Shown here piece after piece: positions 17,751-25,962 of a stretch of DNA of 64,000 bases (positions within the stretch are counted from its first letter, which is position 1; the number at the start of each line of letters is the position of its first letter). The position numbers were made by a program, and so were the translations under genes. The notes below the pieces were generated by a model. It was given only the letters and a program-made list of their open reading frames with translations. It was not told the DNA's origin and did not search any database. The DNA is taken from NCBI GenBank assembly GCA_963826515.1, contig CAWGXI010000008.1, forward strand, positions 1-64,000, written 5' to 3'. The DNA comes from DATFVJ01 sp963826515. Lineage in GTDB: Bacteria; Actinomycetota; Actinomycetes; Streptosporangiales; Streptosporangiaceae.

Positions 17751-18386
17751 GTGATCCGCAGAACCGCCATTCGGCTCGCGGCAAGTGCCGCGGCGGTTGT
17801 ACTCGTCCCGGCGCTCGCCGGCTGTGCCGCCGGCGTGAACGCCCAGACCAACCAGCCCTTCACGCCAACCGACGGCGCGAGCACGGTCTTTCATAACATC
17901 GCCATCCGCGACGTCTTCGTGCTCGGACCTCGCGTGAACGGAACACTGCAGCCTGGCCAGGACGCTGGCATGTTCCTCGCGCTAGTCAATAACGGCGCGC
18001 CCGACCAGCTGACCGCTGTCTCCGCCCCGGGTACAGCCACGTCAGTGACGATCCACGGCGGCACCGTGCAGCTTGGCCAGGCGCAGCCCGCGCTTCTCAC
18101 AGGTCCCTCACCCGAACTTGTGCTCAACGGGTTGACTAGGCCGCTAACCGGCGGTCAGTCCGTCCCCATGACGCTCACCTTCCAGAACGCGGGCACCATC
18201 GCGATGATCATCCCGGTGGTGCCGCAGGCAAACTACTACGCGACGTTTTCGCCTCCGGCTCCGAGCCCGACCCCGGCTCCGGCCAAGACCTCGAAGAGCC
18301 CGCGCCCGTCGCCATCCGGCTCGGCCCGGTCGGCGACGGCCGAGCCGACGCCGACGCCGACGCCGACGCCGAGCAGGACGCCTTAG
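17751..18386 (+). CDS. Secreted lipoprotein, PCu(A)C/DUF461-like fold suspected
   Basis: The 211-aa product starts at GTG 17751, with GGAGGAGA 7 nt upstream. The lipoprotein signal ends in LAGC (Cys25). The mature domain has FHNIAIRDVFVLGP, MFLALVNNGAPDQLTAV and TLTFQNAGTIAMIIPVV. This pattern resembles actinobacterial lipoproteins related to copper-chaperone PCu(A)C, although I see no clear Met/His copper motif. The C-terminus is a Ser/Pro/Thr tail ending in TP repeats encoded by GACGCC units. It is convergent with regX3. Confidence 0.75.
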   Translation: MIRRTAIRLAASAAAVVLVPALAGCAAGVNAQTNQPFTPTDGASTVFHNIAIRDVFVLGPRVNGTLQPGQDAGMFLALVNNGAPDQLTAVSAPGTATSVTIHGGTVQLGQAQPALLTGPSPELVLNGLTRPLTGGQSVPMTLTFQNAGTIAMIIPVVPQANYYATFSPPAPSPTPAPAKTSKSPRPSPSGSARSATAEPTPTPTPTPSRTP

Positions 18387-18481
18387 CCGACCAGCACGCC
18401 TTAGCCGACCGTCACACCTGGCCGGCCAGCACGCCTTCGCTGTCAGGACGCCGGATTAGCCCTCAGGACCCGATTTAGCTG

Positions 18482-19168
18482 TCAGGAAGCGGATTCGAAC
18501 TTGTAGCCGAGCCCGCGCACGGTCACGATGTGCCGCGGGGCCGCCGGGTCACGCTCGATCTTCGCCCGCAATCGCTTCACGTGCACGTCGAGTGTTTTGG
18601 TGTCGCCAACGTAGTCGACGCCCCAGACCCGGTCAATGAGCTGCATCCGGGTCAGCACCCGGTCAGCGTTGCGCAGTAGCACTTCGAGCAGTTCGAACTC
18701 CTTGAGCGGCAGCGGGGTCTGTTTGCCACGCACGGTGACCACGTGCCTGTCCACGTCCATCCGCACCGGTCCGGCCTCAAGGGTGACGGTCGGCAATTCC
18801 TCGACATCGCCCTGGCGGCGGAGCACGGCGCGGATCCGGGCGACTAGCTCACGCGAGGAGAAGGGCTTGGTCACATAGTCGTCGGCGCCGAGCTCAAGCC
18901 CGACCACCTTGTCGACCTCGGTGTCCTTGGCAGTCAGCATGATCACTGGCACGTTCGACCGCTGCCGCAGGGTCCGGCACACCTCCGTGCCAGGCAGGCC
19001 AGGGAGCATGAGGTCGAGCAGCACCAAGTCGGCCCCGCTGCGGTCGAACGTGTCGAGTGCGTCAGGACCAGTCGGGCAGACGGCGACCTCGAAACCCTCC
19101 TTACGCAGCATGTACGAGAGGGCGTCACTGAACGACTCCTCGTCCTCGACCACAAGCACGCGGGTCAC
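18482..19168 (-). CDS. regX3: Response regulator RegX3 (OmpR/PhoB family)
   Basis: Phosphate-starvation-type response regulator. The 228-aa product has a receiver domain (VLVVEDEES acidic pocket, phospho-acceptor Asp52 in LVLLDLMLPGLPGTEVC, conserved Lys in YVTKPFSSREL). The winged-helix DNA-binding domain carries LPLKEFELLEVLLRNADRVL and VDVHVKRLRAKIE-type recognition features and ends GLGYKFESAS. Its start overlaps the senX3 stop by 4 nt. The senX3-regX3 order beside gpm matches mycobacteria. Confidence 0.95.
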   Translation of the reverse strand: MTRVLVVEDEESFSDALSYMLRKEGFEVAVCPTGPDALDTFDRSGADLVLLDLMLPGLPGTEVCRTLRQRSNVPVIMLTAKDTEVDKVVGLELGADDYVTKPFSSRELVARIRAVLRRQGDVEELPTVTLEAGPVRMDVDRHVVTVRGKQTPLPLKEFELLEVLLRNADRVLTRMQLIDRVWGVDYVGDTKTLDVHVKRLRAKIERDPAAPRHIVTVRGLGYKFESAS

Positions 19169-20373
19169 TTGACTGCCTCCCGCGCGGGCCGTGCTGCGGT
19201 CGTCTCGTCACTCTTCGCAACTGGTTCAGCCTGCTTGTCCAGCGGAAGCCTGAGGGTGAAGGTGGAGCCTGCGCCCTCCCTGCTCCAGACCGTAATCTTG
19301 CCGCCGTGCGCGGCCGTGACGTGCTTGACGATGGCCAGGCCGAGCCCGGTTCCCCCGGTCGCCCTCGAACGCGCCGGATCAACCCGGTAGAAGCGCTCGA
19401 AGATCCGTTCCAGGTCCCGCTCAGGGATGCCGATGCCCTGATCGGTGACGCTGACCTCAGCAGTCTTCTTGCCGGAACGCTGAGTGGAGACCATTACACG
19501 AGTCCGTTCCGGGCTATAGGCGACTGCATTCTCGATCAAGTTGCGCAGCGCCGTGACCAGCATGTCCTCGTCGCCCAGAACTCTCAGGTTCTGGTCACCG
19601 CCGGAGCTCAGCGTGATGCCATGCTTGTTGGCCTTCATCCTGCACCTGTCGATGGCCTCGGACACGATCGCGTCGAGGTCAACCGGTTTGGCGTCGGTCA
19701 CGGGCTCGGAGCTCTGAATCCGGGTCAGCGTGATCAAGTCCCGCACCAGCACGGTAAGCCGGGCCGCCTCCTGCCGCATCCGGCCGGCGAAGCGGCTCAC
19801 CGCCTCCGGATCGTCTGCCGCTTCCTCGGTGGCTTCCGCGAGCAGCGCGAGCGCTCCGACCGGCGTTTTCAGCTCGTGGCTCACGTTGGCGACGAAGTCG
19901 CGGCGGACCGCCTCAACCCTGCGGCTTTCTGTCTGGTCATCGGCAAGCACGAGCACCAGGCCGCCCCCCGCGAGCTGGGCCCCGAGCGGTGCCACCCGGA
20001 CAGCGAAGCTCGTCGTCCTGCCGCCGAACTTGCGGTTGGGCACCTCAATCTCGGTCTCCCTGATTTCGCCGTCCCTGCGCACCTGACGGGCCAGCGCGAT
20101 CAGGTCACCGACGACCAGATGGTCTCCCTTAACGAGGCCGAACGCGCGTGCCGCCGAACTCGCGCGAAGCACGCGGTCGTCGTGGTCGACGACAACGGCG
20201 GAGGAGGGCAGCACGGAGAGCACGGAGGCGATTCCCGGCGGCAGCCTTAGCGGCTGCGGCGTCCCTCCCCGTGGCCCGCGTCGGCGGCTTCCCGGCCGCA
20301 GGGCAAGCACTGCCGCAGCGCCGGTCGCGAGGCCCGCCGCCGCCGCGATCCCCGCCACAAGCTCGACAGTCAC
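19165..20373 (-). CDS. senX3: Sensor histidine kinase SenX3
   Basis: Sensor partner of RegX3. The 402-aa product starts at GTG 20373 (VTVELVAG), with one N-terminal membrane helix, then a PAS-like domain. The HisKA H-box FVANVSHELKTPVGALALLA follows, then the ATPase domain with NLIENAVAYSPE (N box), VTDQGIGIPERDLERIFERF (G1/F box) and GTGLGLAIVKHVTAAHGG (G2). The frame extends 26 codons further upstream without homology. Usual SenX3 has two helices; only one is obvious here. No phoU is adjacent. Confidence 0.94.
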   Translation of the reverse strand: MTVELVAGIAAAAGLATGAAAVLALRPGSRRRGPRGGTPQPLRLPPGIASVLSVLPSSAVVVDHDDRVLRASSAARAFGLVKGDHLVVGDLIALARQVRRDGEIRETEIEVPNRKFGGRTTSFAVRVAPLGAQLAGGGLVLVLADDQTESRRVEAVRRDFVANVSHELKTPVGALALLAEATEEAADDPEAVSRFAGRMRQEAARLTVLVRDLITLTRIQSSEPVTDAKPVDLDAIVSEAIDRCRMKANKHGITLSSGGDQNLRVLGDEDMLVTALRNLIENAVAYSPERTRVMVSTQRSGKKTAEVSVTDQGIGIPERDLERIFERFYRVDPARSRATGGTGLGLAIVKHVTAAHGGKITVWSREGAGSTFTLRLPLDKQAEPVAKSDETTAARPAREAVK

Positions 20374-20492
20374 ATCCTGATGGTATGCGGACGATGGGTG
20401 GGCCAGGCAACGCCGACCTGGGCGGCTAGAGGTAATTTGGGATGAATTCACCGGCCGGTCCGCGCGGGTTCGCCTGTGGCACGGGCCTGTCG

Positions 20493-21233
20493 CTAGCGGC
20501 CCTGATTGCGTACCGCCTCGGCTGCCGCCGCGGCAGCCGTGGGATCGAGGTACTCGCCAGGGCCGGCCGGGCGGAACTTAGCGTCGAGCTGGTACACCAG
20601 CGGGATGCCGGTCGGGATGTTAAGTGCGGCGATGTCCGCGTCGCTGATGCCGTCCAGATGCTTGACAAGCGCTCGCAGCGAGTTACCGTGCGCCACGACC
20701 AGGACGGTGGTGCCAGCGGCAAGATCGGGCACGATCCCGTCGTACCAGTAGGGCAGCATCCGGCCAACCACGTCCTTTAGGCACTCGGTGCGCGGCATCA
20801 GTTCCGGCGGCAACGCCGCGTACCGCGGATCACCCACCGGCGACAGCGGGTCGTCGTCGGCGAGCGGCGGCGGTGGCACGTCGTAGGAACGGCGCCACAG
20901 CATGAACTGCTCGTCACCGAACTCGCCGCGGGTCTGCGCCTTGTTCTTGCCCTGCAGGCCGCCGTAATGCCGCTCGTTGAGGCGCCAGGAGCGGCGCACG
21001 GGCAGCCACGCCCACCCGGCGGCATCAAGCGCGATGTTGGCTGTCTGGATGGCGCGGTTAAGCACCGATGTGTGCACGATTCCTGGCCGCATGCTCGCGT
21101 CCAGCAGCAGCTTGCCCCCCGCAGCGGCCTCGTCCTCGCCTTTCGCTGACAACCCGACGTCCACCCAGCCGGTGAACAGGCCATCGGCGTTCCACGCACT
21201 CTCGCCGTGCCGAAGCAGCACCAGGGTTCCCAT
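20493..21233 (-). CDS. gpmA: 2,3-bisphosphoglycerate-dependent phosphoglycerate mutase
   Basis: Glycolytic interconversion of 3- and 2-phosphoglycerate. The 246-aa product begins MGTLVLLRHGESAWN (catalytic His9) and contains LFTGWVDVGLSAKGEDEA, NERHYGGLQGKNKA, the PPPPLADDDP loop and the second catalytic His in VVAHGNSLRALVKHLDG. I chose ATG 21233 over the upstream in-frame start at 21257. It is divergent from mshA and precedes senX3 in the same direction, as in mycobacteria. Confidence 0.96.
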   Translation of the reverse strand: MGTLVLLRHGESAWNADGLFTGWVDVGLSAKGEDEAAAGGKLLLDASMRPGIVHTSVLNRAIQTANIALDAAGWAWLPVRRSWRLNERHYGGLQGKNKAQTRGEFGDEQFMLWRRSYDVPPPPLADDDPLSPVGDPRYAALPPELMPRTECLKDVVGRMLPYWYDGIVPDLAAGTTVLVVAHGNSLRALVKHLDGISDADIAALNIPTGIPLVYQLDAKFRPAGPGEYLDPTAAAAAAEAVRNQGR

Positions 21234-21587
21234 GGTGCCCAAGCCTATCCGGGACACCGGGCGTCAGACACCGCCGCCAAACCAGATCGTGATGCGTGAA
21301 TCGGCGGATTCTCATCCAGCAGTGAGCGGGCCGCTACAGTCTGCCGTGGGGATCCTGGGGCCGTCCCCCCGGGGCAATACAGCCTTAACGGCCGCGCGGA
21401 GCCGGGCGCGCACTGCCGGGGTTCCGGGCCAACGGCGGGCCGGGGTTTCCGTGGGCAGGCACCGTGCCCTCCGGGCCAGCCGTGCCCTACGGGCCGCGTG
21501 GCGATCACCTACCACGGGAACACCGCGCGCCATGGCGCGGTTGGATGTGGCGGTTGCCCATGCGGGGGTGAGCGGAGGTGAATAGCT
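21234..21587. promoter_or_regulatory. gpmA-mshA divergent intergenic region
   Basis: About 350 bp between divergent genes, so it should contain both promoters. A good GGAGGTGA precedes mshA. I found no strong palindrome or riboswitch-like structure. Open frames here lack motifs. Confidence 0.4.
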
Positions 21588-22859
21588 GTGCCGCGACAGT
21601 CGCCGAGGCGTATCGCGACCATCAGCGTGCACACGTCGCCGCTTGACCAGCCGGGTACTGGCGACGCGGGTGGCCTCAACGTGTACGTCGTAGAGGTCAC
21701 CAAACGCCTGGCGGCGCTCGGCGTGGAGGTGGATATTTTCACCCGCGCGGTGTCCCGCGACGCGCCACCTGTCGCCGAACTCGCTCCCGGCGTGCTGGTC
21801 AGGCATGTCGTCGCGGGCCCGTTCGAGGAGCTCGACAAGGGCGATCTGCACGGCGAACTCTGCCAGTTCACGTTCGGCGTGCTGCGTACGGAGGCTGCCC
21901 ACGAACCCGGCAGGTATGACCTCGTGCATGCGCACTACTGGCTGTCGGGACAGGTCGGGGCCGTCGCGAAGGAACGGTGGGGCGTGCCACTCGTGCAGTC
22001 CATGCACACGCTGGGCAAGGTCAAGAACGGCGCGCTCGCGGCGGGGGACGCGCCCGAGCCCGCGATCAGGATCCGGGGCGAGACTGAGGTGATCGCGGCG
22101 GCGGACCGGCTGGCCGCCAACACGGCACAGGAAGCCGGCCAGCTGATCACGCTTTATGACGCGGACCCCGCCCGGGTAGCTACCGTCAACCCCGGTGTGG
22201 ATCTCGCCGTCTTCAAGCCTGGCTCGCGCGCCGACGCACGGCTCAGGCTGGGACTGCGCCAGGAGGCCGTGGTGCTGCTTTTCGCCGGCCGGGTTCAGCC
22301 GCTGAAAGGACCCGACGTACTGCTGCGCGCCGCGGCACGGATGATCCGCGAGGACCCCGGTCTCGCGCGCAGGCTCGTGGTTGCTTTCGTGGGCGGACCG
22401 AGCGGGTCAGGCCGAGCGGACCCGGACCGGCTGAGTGAAATGGCCGCCGGGCTCGGCATCGCGGGCCAGGTGCGGCTCGAGCCGCCGTGCCCGCAGCCGG
22501 AACTGGCCGACTGGTACCGGGCGGCGACCGTCGTCGTAGTACCGTCACACTCGGAGTCGTTCGGCTTGGTGGCGGTGGAGGCGCAAGCGTGCGGTACGCC
22601 CGTCGTCGCCGCTGCGGCAGGCGGGCTGCGCACAGCCGTCCGCGACGGGATGTCCGGCCTGCTCGTAGCCGGGCACGACCCGGCGGAGTACGCACGCGTG
22701 CTCGGTGACCTGATCGCGGCGCCGCGGCGGCTGCGGCGGCTTCGGCGCGGCGCGCTCGCGCATGCGTCACAGTTCGGCTGGGCGAATACCGTCGAGCAGT
22801 TGCTCAAGGTGTATACCTGGGCCATGGAGGAGCATGTTGCGGCCGCGGTGGACGCGTGA
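21588..22859 (+). CDS. mshA: D-inositol-3-phosphate glycosyltransferase (mycothiol biosynthesis)
   Basis: First step of mycothiol synthesis: transfer of GlcNAc from UDP-GlcNAc to 1-L-inositol-1-phosphate. The 423-aa GT4 enzyme has SVHTSPLDQPGTGDAGGLNV-type N-terminal motifs, VHAHYWLSGQVG, VNPGVDLAVFKPG, LLFAGRVQPLKGPDVLL and the nucleotide-sugar site VVPSHSESFGLVAVEAQACG. GTG start 21588 is preceded by GGAGGTGA. Its stop overlaps the next start as GTGA. This gene restricts the source to actinobacteria. Confidence 0.95.
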   Translation: MPRQSPRRIATISVHTSPLDQPGTGDAGGLNVYVVEVTKRLAALGVEVDIFTRAVSRDAPPVAELAPGVLVRHVVAGPFEELDKGDLHGELCQFTFGVLRTEAAHEPGRYDLVHAHYWLSGQVGAVAKERWGVPLVQSMHTLGKVKNGALAAGDAPEPAIRIRGETEVIAAADRLAANTAQEAGQLITLYDADPARVATVNPGVDLAVFKPGSRADARLRLGLRQEAVVLLFAGRVQPLKGPDVLLRAAARMIREDPGLARRLVVAFVGGPSGSGRADPDRLSEMAAGLGIAGQVRLEPPCPQPELADWYRAATVVVVPSHSESFGLVAVEAQACGTPVVAAAAGGLRTAVRDGMSGLLVAGHDPAEYARVLGDLIAAPRRLRRLRRGALAHASQFGWANTVEQLLKVYTWAMEEHVAAAVDA

Positions 22860-23368
22860 CAGCCGCGCCAGCAGGCGGGGACACCTCGGCGGTGATCGAG
22901 CGTGCGCTCAGGGCGTCGGGCGTCAGCTACGAGAATCCCCGCCAGGGCGCGTACCTTGCCAAACTGGAGGGCGAGCACAAGCTCGCGACCATGACATGGC
23001 TCATCGTGGGCAGGCACAGCCTGCACGTGGAGGCATTCTTCTGCCGGCAGCCGGATGAGAACCACGCCCGCTTCTACCGGTTCTTGCTGCAGCGCAACGC
23101 ACCGATGTTCGGTGTGCATTTCGCGCTCGACCCGGTCGGCGACGTGTACCTGGTCGGGCGGCTACCGCTCCAGGCCGTCAATGTCGACGAGATCGACCGC
23201 TTGCTCGGGTGTGTACTTAGCTACGCGGACGACAACTTCGACGCGGCACTTGAAATCGGCTTCGCCACCTCGATCAAGAGAGAATGGAAATGGCGGGTCA
23301 GCCGCGGTGAGAGCCTAGCCAACCTGCGTGCGTTCGCTCGCTTTGCCGATCCTGCGCGCGGTCGCTGA
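22856..23368 (+). CDS. YbjN-domain protein
   Basis: The 170-aa product overlaps mshA by 4 nt. The text (ALRASGVSYENPRQGAYLAK, LATMTWLIVGRHSLHVEAFF, FYRFLLQRNAPMFGVHFALD, DVYLVGRLPLQAVNVDEIDR) is typical of the YbjN/type III secretion chaperone-like fold that follows mshA in mycobacteria (Rv0487 position). The molecular function is not established. Coupling to mshA suggests co-expression. Confidence 0.88.
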   Translation: MTAAPAGGDTSAVIERALRASGVSYENPRQGAYLAKLEGEHKLATMTWLIVGRHSLHVEAFFCRQPDENHARFYRFLLQRNAPMFGVHFALDPVGDVYLVGRLPLQAVNVDEIDRLLGCVLSYADDNFDAALEIGFATSIKREWKWRVSRGESLANLRAFARFADPARGR

Positions 23369-23377
23369 GTTCCAGGC

Positions 23378-23908
23378 TCAGCCCGGCGCCTGCGCGGCCA
23401 GCGCACGCTCAAAGGCGGCGAAAACATCAATGCCTAGCAGTACGAACCTCGCGTCCTCGACCCCGCTCGGTGTGTCCTGCACCGTGCTCACCGCGATCCG
23501 CGCCGCGTCCTGCACCGGCCACCCGAAGATACCGGCGGACACGGCGGGAAAGGCGACGGTGCGCGCGCCGAGTTCATCGGCGACCCGCAGCGCCGCCTTG
23601 TAACAGGACGCGAGCAGGTGCGACCGGTCCTGGGCCGCAGAGTAGACGGGCCCGACGGTATGGATCACCCACCTCGCACCCAGTTGCCCGGCCGTGGTCG
23701 CGGCGGCCTGGCCGACCGGCAGGCCGTCACGGTAAGCGTCCGCGCGCAGCTCCCGGCACGCGGCCAGGATCGCCGGACCACCGCGCCGGTGGATCGCACC
23801 GTCCACCCCGCCGCCGCCAAGCAGGGACGAGTTGGCGGCGTTCACAATGGCGTCCACCCGCTGCTGTGTGATGTCGCCAAGCACCAGCGTTATGGTCATG
23901 TCGGCCAC
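23378..23908 (-). CDS. Macro-domain protein, O-acetyl-ADP-ribose deacetylase type
   Basis: Predicted ADP-ribose-binding hydrolase. The 176-aa single macro domain shows ITLVLGDITQQRVDAIVNAA, NSSLLGGGGVDGAIHRRGGP (catalytic-loop Asn and Asp), WVIHTVGPVY and VAFPAVSAGIFGWPVQDAA. The start is GTG 23908 or ATG 23899. It is convergent with the YbjN gene. Confidence 0.93.
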   Translation of the reverse strand: MADMTITLVLGDITQQRVDAIVNAANSSLLGGGGVDGAIHRRGGPAILAACRELRADAYRDGLPVGQAAATTAGQLGARWVIHTVGPVYSAAQDRSHLLASCYKAALRVADELGARTVAFPAVSAGIFGWPVQDAARIAVSTVQDTPSGVEDARFVLLGIDVFAAFERALAAQAPG

Positions 23909-24089
23909 AATAAGAGGTCCTGCGCATGATTCAAGCCGCGTCCTTGACCAAGGGTAAGGCTGGGCTCAGGGTGTGTCCCCTAGAACCGCGCGTCGGCCCG
24001 GCGGCGGCAGGACCGGGACGGGTAACTGGCCATAGGCCGGCGAGCCGCACGGCGCCGGCCCGGTCAGGCGCCCGCGCCCGCGGGCTCCG

Positions 24090-24287
24090 TGATAGGTGAC
24101 TCGGCCCCGACCCGCGCGCCGTGCCACCCCATGAGATCTTGAGGAATGGTGCAGCGAGTGTGAGCAGCGCGACGACGATCACAACCGCGTAGGTGACCGG
24201 ACGGCGCATGACCTGAGCGATCCGATACCAGCCGCTCATTGGCAGGAACCAGGCCACCCACCTGAGTCCGCAGGTTAGCGGGGGCAA
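24090..24287 (-). pseudogene. N-terminal remnant of an MMPL/RND transporter
   Basis: The minus strand reads GWYRIAQVMRRPVTYAV, then VIVVALLTLAAPFLKISWGG. This is the typical first transmembrane segment of MMPL lipid/drug exporters, which begin W-x-R-L-A followed by V-M-R-R-P. The similarity stops after about 45 residues and the remaining frame is Arg/Pro-rich. It lies divergently next to a TetR gene, the usual arrangement of an MMPL pump and its repressor, so the pump gene appears to have been lost. Confidence 0.6.
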
Positions 24288-24298
24288 GCCTGCCCTTG

Positions 24299-25069
24299 AT
24301 GTCGTCGAAGTTCGACCCGGTACCCGTGGTAAGCCGCCGCGACCGCGTCCGTGCGGCGACCAGCGAGGAGATCAAGAAGGTCGCGCGCCAGATCCTCGTC
24401 GACGAAGGGCCCGACGCGGTGACGCTGCGAGCGATCGCCCGGGAGATGGGGATGACAGCGCCCGCCCTCTACCGGTACTTCGGCAGTCACCAGGATTTGA
24501 TCAGGAATGTGATCGGCGACATCTTCCCGGAGATCGCCGCCGACATCCAAGTGGCGATAGACACGGCGGCCGCCGACGGTATCGCGGCAAAGTTCATCGC
24601 CGCCGCGCGCGGGTTCCGCCGGTGGTCACTGAGCCATCAACGCGAGTTCGGGCTGCTGTTCGGTACCCCGCTGCCTGGCCTTGACCTTAACCACACCGAC
24701 ATCGCGGACGAGTGCGGCCGCAGGTTCAGCAACACATTCCTCGCGCTGTTCGTCGAGCTGTGGCAGAAGAAAGCATTTCCCGTGCCCGCACCGGGGGAAA
24801 TAGAGCCGGACCTGCGGTCGCAGCTTGAGCGCTACCGAGATGGCGTGGCGGCCGACGGCCGCGTTCTGCAGGTCGCGGCTGCCACCTTTCCGCTTGGCGC
24901 CATCTTGTCGTTCGTGTATTGCTGGACCCGGCTCTACGGAATGGTCAGCCTCGAGGTGTTCGACCATCTGAGCTGGATTCTTGACGATGGTGAGCCGATG
25001 TTCGAACTCATGCTAAAAGAGATCATGCCAGTCCTCGGGCTCGAGTACCCGGAGGCAAAGCCCTGCTAA
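24299..25069 (+). CDS. TetR family regulator
   Basis: The 256-aa product has an N-terminal HTH: TSEEIKKVARQILVDEGPDA, VTLRAIAREMGMTAPALYRY, FGSHQDLIRNVIGDIF. The C-terminal ligand domain is of the type with FRRWSLSHQREFGLLFGTPL. ATG 24299 was preferred over the TTG one codon earlier. It is divergent from an MMPL transporter relic, its probable former target. Ligand unknown. Confidence 0.9.
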   Translation: MSSKFDPVPVVSRRDRVRAATSEEIKKVARQILVDEGPDAVTLRAIAREMGMTAPALYRYFGSHQDLIRNVIGDIFPEIAADIQVAIDTAAADGIAAKFIAAARGFRRWSLSHQREFGLLFGTPLPGLDLNHTDIADECGRRFSNTFLALFVELWQKKAFPVPAPGEIEPDLRSQLERYRDGVAADGRVLQVAAATFPLGAILSFVYCWTRLYGMVSLEVFDHLSWILDDGEPMFELMLKEIMPVLGLEYPEAKPC

Positions 25070-25337
25070 TCTCGTCCGCGCGCCCAGCTGCCCGGCGAGG
25101 ACTGCGCGGGCCCAGCACTGCGGCGGCCACGGAAATGACAGGGTCGAGGCTGGCGACCGCCTTCCTCCCATCAAGGTCAGCCGAACCACGTCCGTAGTGC
25201 TTCGCCAGGGTGTGGAACTATCGGCGACGATGGTGCCGTCCACGACGCCGGCCGCCCGTCTGGGTGCCGATCCGCGCCGCCAGGGATCTGCGGGACAGGT
25301 CCTAGCCGACGAGGCGCTGGGCACCGCCCTATCGACC
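25070..25337. other. Intergenic segment holding a partial mobile-element copy
   Basis: No gene is supported. The right part (25213-25305) matches half of the hairpin element found next to lysS. The left part shows no recognised feature. Confidence 0.5.
25213..25305 (-). mobile_element. Partial copy of the hairpin/TIR element seen at 46.7-46.9 kb
   Basis: About 90 bp align to the reverse complement of 46697-46800. Shared blocks are GGAACTATCGGCGACGA, GTGCCGTCCACGAC, GGCCGCCCGTCTGG, CGCGCCGCCA and GATCTGCGGGAC, followed by a CCTAG end. Compared with the full element, part of the second hairpin arm and the other terminal repeat are missing. It is probably a decayed, non-autonomous or IS-derived copy. 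Confidence 0.7.
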
Positions 25338-25356
25338 GTAGTACTACCGCCGGTAG
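25338..25356. promoter_or_regulatory. Candidate BlaI operator
   Basis: Two overlapping palindromes, GTAGTACTAC (25338-25347) and CTACCGCCGGTAG (25344-25356), end 10 nt before the blaI-like start. BlaI/MecI repressors bind TACTA- or TACA-type dyads and commonly repress their own gene, so autoregulation is likely. This is inferred from position and symmetry. Confidence 0.55.
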
Positions 25357-25366
25357 ATTGTGACCC

Positions 25367-25807
25367 GTGAACCGGCTCGGCGACCTCGAACGCGCGGTCA
25401 TGGATGTGCTGTGGCAGGCGGACGCGGGGAAGGCTGAGGTCGGCCAGGCCGATGCGGGCCAGACTGGTCCGGGACTCACCGTCCGCCAGGTGAGCGGACG
25501 CCTCGCCGACCGTGATCTCGCGCACACGACGGTCATGACGGTTCTCGACCGGCTGGCCAAGAAGGGATTCGCCCGGCGCGAGCGCGACGGCAGGGCCTGG
25601 CGGTACCGGCCAACCGCCAGCCCCGAAGCATATGTCGCCGAGCTGATGCTCGACGCACTCGCGCAGACCGGCGACAGATGCGCCGCGCTGGCCCGCTTCG
25701 CCCTGTCGGTCTCAGGCGATGAAGCGCAAGTCCTTCGAAATGCCCTCGCCGCCAGAGTGAGCGATCACGCTAACTGGCGGGCTGGCGGGCACGGCTCGGC
25801 GCCGTAG
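25367..25807 (+). CDS. BlaI/MecI/CopY family repressor
   Basis: The 146-aa winged-helix protein contains LGDLERAVMDVLWQADAG, LTVRQVSGRLADRDLAHTTV, MTVLDRLAKKGFARRERDGR and AWRYRPTASPEAYVAELM, the BlaI DNA-binding and hinge motifs. GTG start 25367. Relative to usual BlaI, an insertion of Gly/Gln-rich residues (about 21-36) sits between the first helix and the HTH. The membrane sensor peptidase (BlaR/M56) that normally follows is absent. A palindromic operator immediately precedes the gene. Confidence 0.9.
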   Translation: MNRLGDLERAVMDVLWQADAGKAEVGQADAGQTGPGLTVRQVSGRLADRDLAHTTVMTVLDRLAKKGFARRERDGRAWRYRPTASPEAYVAELMLDALAQTGDRCAALARFALSVSGDEAQVLRNALAARVSDHANWRAGGHGSAP

Positions 25808-25962
25808 CCGCCGCATGCGGCCGATCGCACTCGCGGCGGCCAGTACGCCACTGCGGGCCAGCTTCCCTCGCGGCAAGCCAGCACGCCATTTTGGTGCCCT
25901 CGGCCGCGACCTTGCGGCCAGAGACTTGCGCGGGCGAAAGACTCGCTCGGCCGCTGATTTGA

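Noticed and set aside
18482..18500. GATTCGAA-type string resembling a tRNA T-loop
   Set aside because: It is inside the regX3 3' end (YKFES codons), and no tRNA arms or acceptor stem surround it. No tRNA was found anywhere in the window.
19306..20250. A 314-codon plus-strand frame
   Set aside because: Antisense to senX3, which has all kinase motifs.
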